64,000 nt of DNA, from positions 186,001-250,000 of the forward strand of contig SEMN01000637.1 in NCBI GenBank assembly GCA_005408345.1, read 5' to 3'. The DNA is from Macquaria australasica. Its lineage: Eukaryota; Chordata; Actinopteri; Centrarchiformes; Percichthyidae. A program made the position numbers and the translations under genes. The notes under the pieces were generated by a model, which saw only the letters and a program-made list of their open reading frames with translations, was not told the origin of the DNA and ran no database searches. Positions within the stretch are counted from its first letter, which is position 1. Every line of letters begins with the position of its first letter. This document shows, piece by piece, positions 46,151 through 57,231 of this stretch.

Positions 46151-47379
46151 CCTGCTGACCTGTAAAATACAACAAGAAACAAATCGCTTGATATACAATC
46201 TAAAAGGCAGACTGAGCAAACTGTTGGGAACTGGTAGGCTAGTTTTCGGATTTCTCCTCTTTCCAGCGAACAGGCGGTCCAATACGTGCAATGACGCAGT
46301 TTGGAAAACCACTTCAAAAACTAAACGTTGAATATTAGCTGGTCGACAGAAAGACCATACGAGTTGTCCCTGGTGTATCCTAACTGCAGGTCTACGTGCA
46401 GCTTTAACTTAAATCTACAATATTATGATCTAATGTGTGAGCGGACTAGCAGCACTGCACCCCCACTGCACACCGAGCAGGCAGCCGCTCCGGGGCTCCG
46501 CTTCCCAGGGAAACACAAGCAGGAGAGGGGCGGCCAGCCGCTCGATCAGCCCCGGCCATGCAAACAGCCCGCGATGGAAACGCATACCGTCAAATTTTAA
46601 TAGCCTATTCTACCTTTTCCGATTACACAGCCGTTTTCCTAAACCGTAAACCAGAAATGTAGGCTACGGGCCGAGTCGACATGTAAACCAATACACCATA
46701 AATAGTGGAGGCGCATCAAATATAAATTTCAAACGGGTTAAAAATAAATAAGGTTGCAAAAGCCTGCATCATTCATCAGCGGGGTTAGCGGTGTTTTGTT
46801 GCCCACAGATGCGAATTTAGTCCGGGCTACTTCGCGGTTGGACATGGGTGCTGCCCAAGGAAAAGAAATCAAAACCCAACCCGTAAACACTTCAGTCCGC
46901 TGTTTAAAAAACTAAAACACCATGTAATATCCACCGTATCGACGGATTATGATCTGGACTCGAGTTTGAACTAGTATTAAGATTTAATACCGTGTTTCAC
47001 ATCATAATAATCGACGGATATTCAGTTTAATCAGCATAGACCCGATCTATTAAAAGGTCGATTTTAATCATTTTGGAAAACAGATGATAAAACACAATCT
47101 TCGCAGACGCCTCTATGTTTGGTATTAAGAAACACAAAAATAGAATAAAAGTTACTTTAATGAGAACAACAAGCATTTTACGACTTTATCTGCAGGCAAC
47201 AAGGAGATTAAAAAAAAATTGGTGTCTAGTGGAATCTAATCTTCATTTTAAATTTTGCCAGAAATAAAACACTAGTTAAACACTAAGTTATGTAAATGTA
47301 AGTTAAAAACACGGAGAGTCGAGTTAACCTTCAAAGGCTGCAAGCAAACACATTACAGCAACGACTCGTGATATCCAGG

Positions 47380-48120
47380 CGGGCGGGATCTGAAGAATGG
47401 CTCGCTCAGAAATCACAATAAACCTTTCTTCCTTCACAAAAACCCACCAGACGCACAAATGTCGCCTCTAAGCCCTCTGATACAGACTGGGAAGGTAAGT
47501 TAAACTGAAATCCTCTTCCCGACGTGATCCATGCGGCACGGCGGCGGAGCAGCACGGCATTTCAGCCACGTTTCAAACTTTTCACGGTTCCATTAACGAC
47601 ACGCAAAACTTTCTCGGCGGAAACGTCTCCAAAGTGGGCTTTTCACACCGACAACAGCACCTAAAAAAAATCCAAAATGTCGTACGCAATAACCTCCGCG
47701 CCCTTTTCACTCACATTTACAACCCAAATTATGTTTTAAAACACCGACAACTCTGACACTGGAAAAGGAAAAACCAAACAAAAAAAAAACCACATGCCGA
47801 CCCGCTTACTTGAATGTGGAAAATTCTGGGGGAAGGAGCTAAAAATGCAAACGTTTCTCAAAATCCGTCCAGGTTGCTGGGAGAACTGGAGTAGTCCATT
47901 ACAGGCTCGTCCGAAGGTAAACTGGGGGATAACTGGGGGGGAAGAGACAGCCCCTGACGCGTCCGTAAACTCCTCAGCAATGAAACACAGCATTGTTTTG
48001 CAAGCCCCGCCCATCTCCCTCGCTACCGCCCAACCCGAGCCCAGCCCAGTGCGTTTTTACACAGCTACCACCTGATTGGCTGCGCGACGTGTCAATCAAA
48101 GTCCCCAGCGAGATTAAAAA
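47380..48120 (-). promoter_or_regulatory. tnrc18: CpG-rich promoter region of tnrc18
   Basis: Much richer in CpG than the surrounding DNA, with clusters at 47560-47720 and 47940-48110, GC boxes near 48004 and 48028, and a minus-strand CCAAT at 48077-48073. It lies 1.4-2.1 kb upstream of the tnrc18 start codon. On the plus strand a TATAAAA (48152-48158) is also present, so divergent transcription is possible. Confidence 0.5.
47810..48015 (-). other. tnrc18: Candidate noncoding exon 1 of tnrc18
   Basis: On the minus strand CAA|GTAAGC at 47810/47809 is a good donor in CpG-rich DNA, with GC boxes (CCCCGCCC on plus, 48004-48011) and a CCAAT box (48077-48073) just upstream. It would splice to the acceptor at 46160. 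The 5' boundary is a guess. Confidence 0.3.
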
Positions 48121-49379
48121 AAACAAAAAGAAACACTGGCCGCTAGCCAGCACTATAAAACCAATTATGGAGCAAGGAGGTTGAGCCGTTTCAAGGTCCC
48201 CTCTCCCTTCAAGACTGAGTGATCAAAACAAGCGGTGGGTTTCTGTTTTTTTTAGTAGGGACGGTGGTTGTGGTGGTGGGGGCCAGTTTCAAGGCGACCC
48301 CCCCCCCCACCAACCCATTTACAAGCCAGTTATAATAGACGCTCAAGACTGGGAAGTGGAAAGTATGGGGGCGGTGTTACGCTTAAAAATATTGGACTCG
48401 TTTTTAATGTAGTGTGGGACTCGGTTTACTTTTTCTCACTAGGAAGCAGTGGATAATTACCTCGGTCAGTAAATGACTTTTCCATGACACCCCCTCCCTC
48501 TTCCAAAGCGAAAGAAATGCGCCTGGATGCGAACTCAAACATCAAAATCAAAACTTGAGATGGCAATCTCACGATTTCTTAAGGCCTTTCAATTAATTCT
48601 AATTAAATTATTCAATTGCAGTGGGCCACCACAATTTGGGCGTTCTCCCCATGGCCAGACCCAACACAAAGCACAATAGGCCAATCATTATGGATATAGC
48701 CTATGGTTACAGCAAAAAGAAAAGTGAGTGAAACGTGTTACAAGCCAAGCACATAGATTAGCGCAAAGTTTATGTCTGACAACTGGATGAGCTGTCCTTG
48801 CACGTCCAAGTCACCCATGAAGGTTGAGAAGTCCATAACGATAACACTAATGTTTTTGAAGCTTGTTAGCACTTCAGGTGCAGCTGTAAGGAGAATATAG
48901 TTAGGGGAGATGCGTGATGAGGAGGCCATGTACTTAATGCCACATCTTTATTCCATCAAATGCAAATGTTTGTATTAATTGTTAAACGGGCCCTCCAGTT
49001 GTGGGTCATCACTCAGCACTATGGTGGGTCTGCAGGCAGATAGATGTCCCTGGTCAAAGGCATCCTAGACCTTTATCATGTCAGCCACGAACGCACTAGG
49101 ACTTATCATCGTTGTGGCCTTCATGACCGCTACAGTTTTGATTCCCCACATCAGTTCTCACCGAGGAATAATGCCGGCTTTCGGTATGCAAATGCACCAA
49201 ACAGGCTGTATAGGTGAAGCAACGCTGGATGTCTCCTTGTGTATTATCTGCGTCGAGTCTTAGCGGGGACGCACACACACAGATTTGCATTAGAAGAGGA
49301 GGAAAAAGTGGCGTACCGATTTAGTGCTCTTATGCTAAATTTCAGAAAGGGGGGTGGTCGACCTTTGGCGTGAACTAGG

Positions 49380-49760
49380 GCACTAAAAACCCTCTCACGT
49401 GACCTCTCCTGGCCTCCTCGCGCACGGTACTGTCTGACTCTCGCGGATTTCACTATTCACAATTTCCTCCGCGTTACATAGTTGCAAAAAATGTTGATTA
49501 AAAATATCTGAGGCGGTTTCAAGCTACCCTTGTCACCCCCCCCCCCCCAGCCCCTCCTTCTCCTCACGGTGCGTCGGTTTCAAGGCGACCCTCCGGTAAG
49601 GGAAAGGAAGCGCCGCAACAGAGACCGGCTCATTGAAGGAGGGAGAACAGCGGAGCAACAGCTACGGACACATGCTAACAGCAGCAGCGGAGAAATGGGC
49701 CCGCTGTGTGGTTGTCCGGTGTTCCGGTGAGGTCGCGACACCCTCGGTGGTCACACCTCG
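49380..49760. promoter_or_regulatory. Orphan CpG-rich patch, possible promoter
   Basis: Dense CpG with an E-box of TCACGTGACC form at 49395-49404, a poly-C run (49537-49550) and a possible plus-strand donor CTCCG|GTAAGG near 49595. No open frame follows that looks real. Could be a distal tnrc18 promoter, a noncoding RNA start, or a leftover promoter. Confidence 0.35.
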
Positions 49761-51380
49761 GTGTTTTTTTTTTGTTTGTTTTTTGCCCATGTCGGACAAC
49801 AACCGTACAACCGAGCTGAGCAAAAAGAAGAGGCCGCTCTGCTACAGCCCTCACCCCGCTGACCTGTCTGCTCGCAGCGCCTGTCACCCCTGACAGGACC
49901 CGGGGAGGGAATTACCAGGCGGAGATCATAGTGATGTCCGAGGGGACCAAGCCGGCCTTTGTTTTCCAAATCGCTCCGACTGGGAATTCAGACAATGCCT
50001 TTAGATTAGGGCCCTATTGTTGCTGTCTTTTCACCCTGCGAGCAGGAGGCAGGCTTCATCTTCTCCTTGTTGTTTTTCTTGTCAAATGCCGCGGCGTTCG
50101 TGGGGGGTTATCTCCACATTGAGGTGGGTTTGGCTGCTGCATGGGTTGTGGAGCGTCGCGGTGGTATGCATACAATTTTATGGAGCAGCTTAGTCGTCAT
50201 GATTCCTTCCGATAATAAGGCTCACAGTATATTTCCTATGCACAAATGCAGCGTTGTACGCATGTTTTACGCACGGGATGTAATAGATATAATCTTAATT
50301 TCATTCACCACAGGCTGAAGTCATTTATGACAGAATGTGACCGTCCTAAATTATTACAGCCTGACATGATGCTGAAATAAATGTGTCAGTCCATTTCTGT
50401 GTAACGAAATCCATCAGCTGCCAAAATAACCCAATAAAGACTAATTCAAAATTCTTTATTGTACTCTCCACATACACAATAACAACCATCTAATAAGTAG
50501 AACAATGTGTGGTTTATGTGCAGTTGCTCCACTTCGCCATTTGATGGTAATAACACAGATACTGTATCTGTTTATTTCCAGGTTAGGCTTATCCCAGTGA
50601 TACCTTACTGCAGGAACAGATGGGGCCATTTGGTAGATTATGTTTTTTTTATAGTCTATATACACCAACTGGGTTCTTTGAGGATGGTCCAATTTAAAGC
50701 TCCAGGCTCATCCTCTATGTGGGGCTGCAGTGGAAAAGTACTGAAAAACATGATTTATAGCCTAAAGCGCTGCTGAGTCAATATAAAACCACAGCCAATT
50801 TTTCATTCCACTAGCAGTGTTTTTATTCCAAAGACCAAAGATTACACAATGAGAACATCTGTTATCCCCGACTCTTGTTTTAGTTGTGTTTTTCTTTCTT
50901 CCCCTTGTTGTTGGCCTCTTATCTTACCATATCTCACACCAACCTCTAGTCGTGTGGCTGTCCAAATATCATTGTTGGGGTTTGGGTTAATCCTATTCCA
51001 TCAGCTGAAGGATCAGGTAAATGATTTGATTTGGCGGCCAGACTATCTGATTTTCCACGGGCGTGTGGCTGCATTAACCCACAGGGGACGGAACACAGAG
51101 ACGGCATTGATTAATTCAGCTGGGGGTTTACTCCTCTCTGGAAAAGAAATGCATAAATAAATAAATACATACAGAAAGATGTCCTCCTGCATAAGCACCC
51201 GCCCTTCAACAACAGCACTTCAGTTAGCACATCTTACTTGGAGCTGAGGTGGGTGCTAATGAAGCCTGAATGCATGGCCACGTTCCAAATTAAACATATT
51301 TTCTACAATATTTCTTAAATGGACAAATGAGAAGCAGGAATGAATAACAACAGTCCAGATATTTTTATGAGACCCCTCCA

Positions 51381-51384
<4 letters not shown>

Positions 51385-51462
<78 letters not shown>
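51385..51462. repeat. Compound (CT)n(CA)n microsatellite
   Basis: About 16 CT units followed by about 22 CA units, in the intergenic region. Smaller runs at 51677-51701 (CA) and 51821-51842 (GT). Confidence 0.92.
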
Positions 51463-51466
<4 letters not shown>

Positions 51467-52258
51467 GCCTGCATACCCAAAGGGCTAAATCATTCATCAT
51501 ACCTTGTCTCATGCATTACACAAGTTCTGTATTGTTATTGAAGTGACTGCTACTGCACTGCAGCAAAGACAACAAGGCTAATTGCAGTGTCATGTTTCCT
51601 GATGGAATGAAACAAATACAGAGACGTAAACACACACACACACATAATAAACTCAGTCTGAGATGACTGACATCACCACACACACACACACACACACACA
51701 CCAACCCCCACTTGAAGCACACACACGTACACATACAGCTCTCATGGGGTACCTGCCAATCATCAGACAGTGCCTTGCAGGGTTTTATGGTGGACCACTG
51801 GAGGGAGGGGAAGGATGGAGGTGTGTGTGTGTGTGTGTGTGTGGGGTGGGGGGGCTAACAGCCGGCCACATGCACACCACCCTGACGGCCGTACAACTGA
51901 ATGTGTAGATGACACGGATGCACAAACAACATGTAGACACTGCTGGTTCACACATGAGTATCTGCCATCACAAATATTCCCACTTTTCAGAATTTTGTAA
52001 TTGGATGTTCACTTTTGGTTTCAGCATTACTGCATGCATATGGTCTATATGTACTTCCCATACACATTACATATATAGTCATTTAGCAGGACTGAGCCAC
52101 CACACATGCAACTCCACAACTAGAACACATAAAATATATGTTGACCGACATTTCTACCATGTCCAACCAAGTTCGAGACCTGTCGTTAACATCTACTATA
52201 TTCATGTAAATTAATGTGTGCTGCCCCTGTCAAACAAACCATTAAAACACAGCCAAAA

Positions 52259-52426
52259 GGGCGCCCCGGTAGCTCACCTGGTAGAGCGCGTACCAAGTGC
52301 TAAGGGTTAAGGCTGATTCCAGCTTGGGCCCTTTGCTGCATGTCATCCTCTCTCTCTCTCTCTCGCTCTCTCTCACATTTCCTGCTTCTCTCCAGCTGTC
52401 ACTATCTAATAAAGAAAAAAAAAAAA
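52259..52426 (+). mobile_element. tRNA-derived SINE
   Basis: Head GGCGCCCCGGTAGCTCACCT then GGTAGAGCGCG is a tRNA-like A-box. The B-box is decayed. The body has CCCTTTGCTGCATGTCATCC, a CT-rich stretch, CTATCTAATAAAG and an A-rich tail. A typical percomorph SINE, not a functional tRNA gene. Confidence 0.75.
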
Positions 52427-53572
52427 CATGCTTATTTCTGGAAAATGGTACCAAGGCAAGGACACACATGGAAGTCAAAGCAAAGTGATTCCCATCTGCC
52501 ACTGCTTCAAACCAAGATGGGGGATGGGGGGATTGTCAACTGTGCATGCAGGGTGCTTGAGCAAGCCTGCAATACACAGGGTGTGTATTTTTGTTGACTG
52601 AGTCGTGCGGTTAGAGCTCTGAGAAATCGTGGGGTTTTTCTCAAGAAAAACCATCCAGCTTCGCCACAAAACAGTGATGCCAGACTCACCTCCTGCTGAG
52701 TAAATGTACAGTGGTGATGTGTCAGGGCAAAAGAAACCTCAAGAAAAAGATAGAAAATGCCTGCAGGGGCCTCCACACCTCTTTGCACTCCAGATGCTGC
52801 CTTTCTCTCTCTTTCTTTTATTTTTCATCCTGTGTCTGCTATCAAGCCTGCTATTGTACATCATGCTACAATTCTTTATTCCTATTCAGGACTATGAAAG
52901 GTGGGGAAATTTAAAGTGTCCATCTTTGGGTAGCGCATATATTTTAATTTGACTGAGAGATGTATAAAAAAAACTGAGAGAAAACAACACGCCACCCAGA
53001 TTAAAAATGAGCCAACTGACCAGTTTTTATAGCCTCCTGTCAGTCAGTGCCTCACTGGCAGAAACAACACTTTATATCTGCTGTCAGTCAATCAAACTAA
53101 ATAACACTCACCAGGATAACTGTGCAGAGGGGGTGCATCACCTCCAGTGAACATGTCACCCTCGGTAGAATGCAGATCACTCTGAGGCATACAAAAAGAG
53201 GAGCTACTGTATTTGAATATGATCAATTATTCTCTGCTGGCCTCCTTCTGTCAGCACTGGTAGCCTTCTGCTTGCCTTTCACCCAGTTTGTATGCCAAAC
53301 AGACTCATGTAGCGCAGCGGCCCCACCTGTTGGAGAAAGGTGAGAACTGCACGCAGGGTGGCTCAGTGACCTGGCCAATGGAGCTGCTGTAAAGCTGCAC
53401 AGCTGAGGTAAATGGAGGAACACAGTGAGCCTCATTTTCTGACAAATTGGTCCCCCTCTGCGCCGTCTCTGGAGTGCCTCGCTCACAAACACCTGCAGTG
53501 CTCACACCTGCAACACACACCCACACGTGCACGGCAACCTCGACAAGCACAGAAAGATGGAGTATGGTTGCA

Positions 53573-53574
<2 letters not shown>

Positions 53575-53603
<29 letters not shown>
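53575..53603. repeat. (CA)14 microsatellite
   Basis: Uninterrupted CA in the intergenic region between tnrc18 and actb. Confidence 0.9.
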
Positions 53604-53605
<2 letters not shown>

Positions 53606-54363
53606 ACAGTACACTACGGACACACACATGCACGCCAAGCACTGCTTCCCTGCCAGTGAGTGTTTTGCTGGCGTGGCAATAAAAGGATATCAGAGTGAAG
53701 CAGTCTCAGCAGAATCAGAGGGTGGGGGTGAGGGGGGCTGCAGTGAGAGGGAATGCATTTCCAATACCAAACACACTTGATCTCCAATGTGTATGTGCAT
53801 GCAGCAGGCAGTCTGTATGCAGCCTGACTTAATGCATGCATATATGAATTCATATCAGTACAGACACACACACTTCCATATGCATGTGCACAGGCCTCTA
53901 TGTTCCCTCCAACAGCCCTCCAGGCCCTTCATATATCACCAGGTGCCTCCATGCAGCCCAGAATACTGTATGAAACTGGGACAGCCTGACTAATGGACGC
54001 AGCGTGACTTTGGCTGGTGCTGCTGGATGTATGGTGTCATACACAGAAACAGGATATAATGCATAGAACATGAGGGTGGGGCCGCAACCATCCACCATCC
54101 ATCTTATCCTCTTTAATCTCTGTATTATGCAAACGTTGATATCCGTTTTTAGATGTGGACAGGAAATGTGGCCGTATCAGCAGAGGATCTTTCTCTCACC
54201 TTTCTAAGATATAAAACACACACACCAGCTCAGCTACTTTAATGGCTCCATCTTTTATCCACAGTCTTTTTACTTCTGTATTGAACACACAATGCTGTCT
54301 CTTGCACTCCCCCATTTCCATACTCACTGTCCATTACTCCAGCCCAATAACGCCTCACCCGTT

Positions 54364-54430
54364 AAATCAAAATCAAATCAAATTGAACTTTATTACCAAA
54401 GACGGAAATTGACAGATAAAAAGGCATAAA
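54364..54430 (+). repeat. Short repeat remnant (TCAAATCAAATTGAACTTTATT)
   Basis: AAATCAAAATCAAATCAAAT then TGAACTTTATTACCAAAGAC resembles the 3' tail of a widespread fish retroposon. Too short to classify. Confidence 0.4.
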
Positions 54431-56434
54431 GAGCATGGGTTCAGATCTAGCTCTTTGCATACGCTTTAAAATGGGTTAAAGTGTTAAAGTGAGGTGCAGA
54501 GAAAATGATGGCGGTAGAACAGACAGCACAGTCACGCCTCACTTTTGGGTATGCACAAAAATGGACCTTCACTGCCATCTGCTGTCCAAACTGTGCAACT
54601 GCTGTAAATTCACAATCAGGTTATGAGCGCAGTATTTCAGGGGAGATATTTGACTACAAGTCAGGACAACGTTCAAGATTGCTATTTGTCAATGTTCTCT
54701 GATGATGTTATGTGTCTGAGCCTAAGCCAAAGAGAATAATGGAAAGTGGAGATCCATTGCTGTCAAAATCTCTGTGATCATTGCAGTTTAATGTGTCATA
54801 AAGTGTTGCCTCAGAGTATCATGCGCGACTGACTGACCTCATTGGGGTCAGTCCTTTGAGCCTACCCTGACCTTTAAGTTCATAGTTTTACAGCCAGTCA
54901 GCTGAGCCAGGTAACACTGCAGCACACAGGTCAGCATAAACCCTGAAGCAGAATACAGCAGATACAGATACATGTGAACAGATAAGACTTAGTGATGGTT
55001 CTGCTATGGCAGTAGAAATGCAGCAGAAATCCTTTAAAGTATTTATTTCTGCTGCCTGTATAGGACATTTATTGATTCCTGATTGAGTATTTAGATATGT
55101 TTGCATTATATTTAACAAAATGACCAAATATGATCTTCATAAAATGCACAATTCTTATATTTGTCATACAAATAAATGATGTAAAAGCTGTATTCAGTCT
55201 CTGTAGCACTACGGGGTGATGAGAGTGTGTATTGACGACGAAGCTGTTCTAATGGGATTGGTCAAGGTGCTTTGAAAAGCCACTCAGCCCACACCCTGTG
55301 TAATCTAAGATATTACATTGTCAAATACTAATCATGGTGTTGTGATAGTCCTGAATGGGACACAAAGGATACATTTCTGAAGAGAAAATAATGGATCCTG
55401 GTCAGCACCAGTATGCTAAGATGCTATAGGCGTGGACTAGATCAGCTTTCCAAACAGTGTACATTGAAGTATGAAGTCTTTTGTCCATCAATAAACTTTT
55501 GCATCTTGCCATACGTTTCTGACAAGCCTGAAGTGTTTTCTCTCATATCATGCAGGATTTATAATGCTGCGATTTTAAAATACAGTTGCATTAGCATCAA
55601 GTGGATTACTGTTAACAAATAGTTTGTTTGGTGTTGTCCCAGGTTTGTCATCCTGTTTCCAGCATTCCTTCACTGCTGGGACTGAAACAGGACCCGAGAA
55701 GCCCTGAACAGGTGAGACAGTAAGTGCTGCAGGGGTCAACAGGGTCCGCCGTCTTGTCTTCAGCATGTCATGTTTGTGAAGTCAACCAAAACTACTTTCT
55801 GCCTGGAGTGGTGTCTATGCTGACATGTGGTCTACATAGGATTAGATTGTGTTTATTTCCTAGATACTGTGGTTCATACTTGCATTTAAAAGTGATACAT
55901 GGTTTAGCTCTCTGCAATAAGCAGCCACTGATGGGCTGTGAAATTCTGAGCTCATATCTCCAAGAGTTTACATCCAAGTTATGCACAAAACTAATCTCAC
56001 AATCAGGAGCTCTTTCTTGATACATTGTAGCATTTACTGAGTGATTAATTATTGTTTTAAGGACTCAGACTTCTAGACTCTTTACATGTAGGCCTCCAAC
56101 TTCAGGAAGGTCTGAAAATCTTTGTGATAAGCAAAGACAACCTCTAGTGTGTAAATGATACATGCTTTAAATGCCAGTTTAAATCTTCTGTAATTCACTA
56201 GTCAAGCCAAAAGCAGCAGGATGTTTTACTGCTGCTTCACAAACTGAAGTGTAGCTGTACCAACACAAGATTTCGTCATGTCACCTGGAGAAAACCTGTT
56301 CACCTACATGAACCCATAGCCTGTCATACTATAGGCTGTTTTTTGGAGCAAGTTAAAGTGAAATTCTGCTTCAATACCTTCAAATACAGAAAGCCAAATA
56401 TTTTAAAAGGAAGACAAGAGTCAAACATCATGTC

Positions 56435-57087
56435 GGAACACATGTGCACTTTATTGGGATTGTTTAGTCAGTGTACAGGTTGGCCCCACCGGTCTGGCAC
56501 CCCATGTTACCCCATCACTTCGAGACCCCTTGCCCCACCACCCCGGGATGAAACCTCCAACAGGGCGAAGAAGAGGTCACGATTGGGTTTTGCATAACAA
56601 AACAAAAAAATTAACAGGACCAAGATTTTAAGGCTGAAAGTACAAAAAACCCAGACATAATTTACATACAAGCGATACTACAACCAGGTTTAAGTATGCG
56701 CCAACCACTGGGCAGCCTTCACAGAGGCGAATACGTGTCTGAACAATGCAGTTAACATTTGGAATCATGTGTCTGAACAATGCAGTTAACAAACATTTGG
56801 AATGACTCAAAGAAAAACAAAATGTACATTTTTTTAAGTCCCCAGATGTAACTGCAGAACCCTGGGGTGCTTTCTTTTTTAACCTAGCCAAAAACATTAC
56901 TGTCTCCTTCATCGTTCCAGTTTTTAAAATCCTGAGTCAAGCGCCAAAAATAACTGAAGCCATGCCAATGAGTTGGTCATCTAGGCTCTGCGCCTGAGTG
57001 TGTATGAGAAATGTGTGGTGTGGTTGTTTTGCACAGAGCTGAAGTTGTTGGGCGTTTGGTTGGGGAGGGGGAGGAGGAACAGTCTGT
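56435..57087 (-). other. actb: actb 3'UTR
   Basis: About 650 nt from the stop to just past the AATAAA at 56455-56450. It starts ACAGACTGTTCC and is C/A-rich, in the place where the chicken zipcode for ZBP1-mediated mRNA localisation lies, though an exact zipcode is not evident. A block at about 56943-56900 (TTGACTCAGGATTTTAAAAA then CTGGAACG) is the well-known conserved beta-actin 3'UTR element. Further on a conserved segment is tandemly duplicated (56803-56735). Confidence 0.85.
56450..56455 (-). terminator. actb: actb poly(A) signal
   Basis: Minus-strand CCCAATAAAGTGCACATGTG holds AATAAA, followed by a GT-rich stretch. The context is that of fish beta-actin mRNA 3' ends. Confidence 0.85.
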
Positions 57088-57231
57088 TTAGAAGCATTTG
57101 CGGTGGACGATGGAGGGGCCGGACTCATCGTACTCCTGCTTGCTGATCCACATCTGCTGGAAGGTGGACAGAGAGGCCAGGATGGAGCCTCCGATCCAGA
57201 CAGAGTATTTACGCTCAGGTGGGGCAATGAT
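57088..57231 (-). CDS. actb: actb exon 6 (coding part)
   Basis: 48 codons with TAA (57090-57088). [20 protein letters not shown] ... [14 protein letters not shown] ... VHRKCF. Acceptor CTGCAG. Confidence 0.98.
   Translation of the reverse strand: MIAPPERKYSVWIGGSILASLSTFQQMWISKQEYDESGPSIVHRKCF

Larger units (their letters stand above)
45816..46159 (-). other. tnrc18: tnrc18 5'UTR exon containing start codon
   Basis: A good 3' splice site (TATTTTACAG) ends at 46160 on the minus strand, so the exon with the start codon may begin at 46159 and carry 136 nt of 5'UTR. The alternative is an unspliced leader from a promoter near 46.5 kb, where the DNA is also CpG-rich. Confidence 0.45.
48121..56430. 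other. Intergenic region between tnrc18 and actb
   Basis: No convincing coding exon on either strand. Contents: a CpG-rich patch (49380-49760), four copies of a GTTTCAAG-type motif (48188-49591), microsatellites (51385-51462, 51677-51701, 51821-51842, 53575-53603), a SINE (52259-52426) and a short repeat piece at 54364-54430. An FBXL18 gene, which sits here in human, is not visible. Confidence 0.65.

Noticed and set aside
48152..48158. Plus-strand TATAAAA as a promoter of a new gene
   Set aside because: No reading frame or donor follows convincingly; left as a possible divergent start only.
52259..52300. Possible tRNA gene
   Set aside because: Only an A-box-like head is intact; the B-box is decayed and a SINE body and A-tail follow.
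53412..53780. 122-residue plus-strand frame between the genes
   Set aside because: Built partly from CA repeats; no homology and no plausible splice structure.
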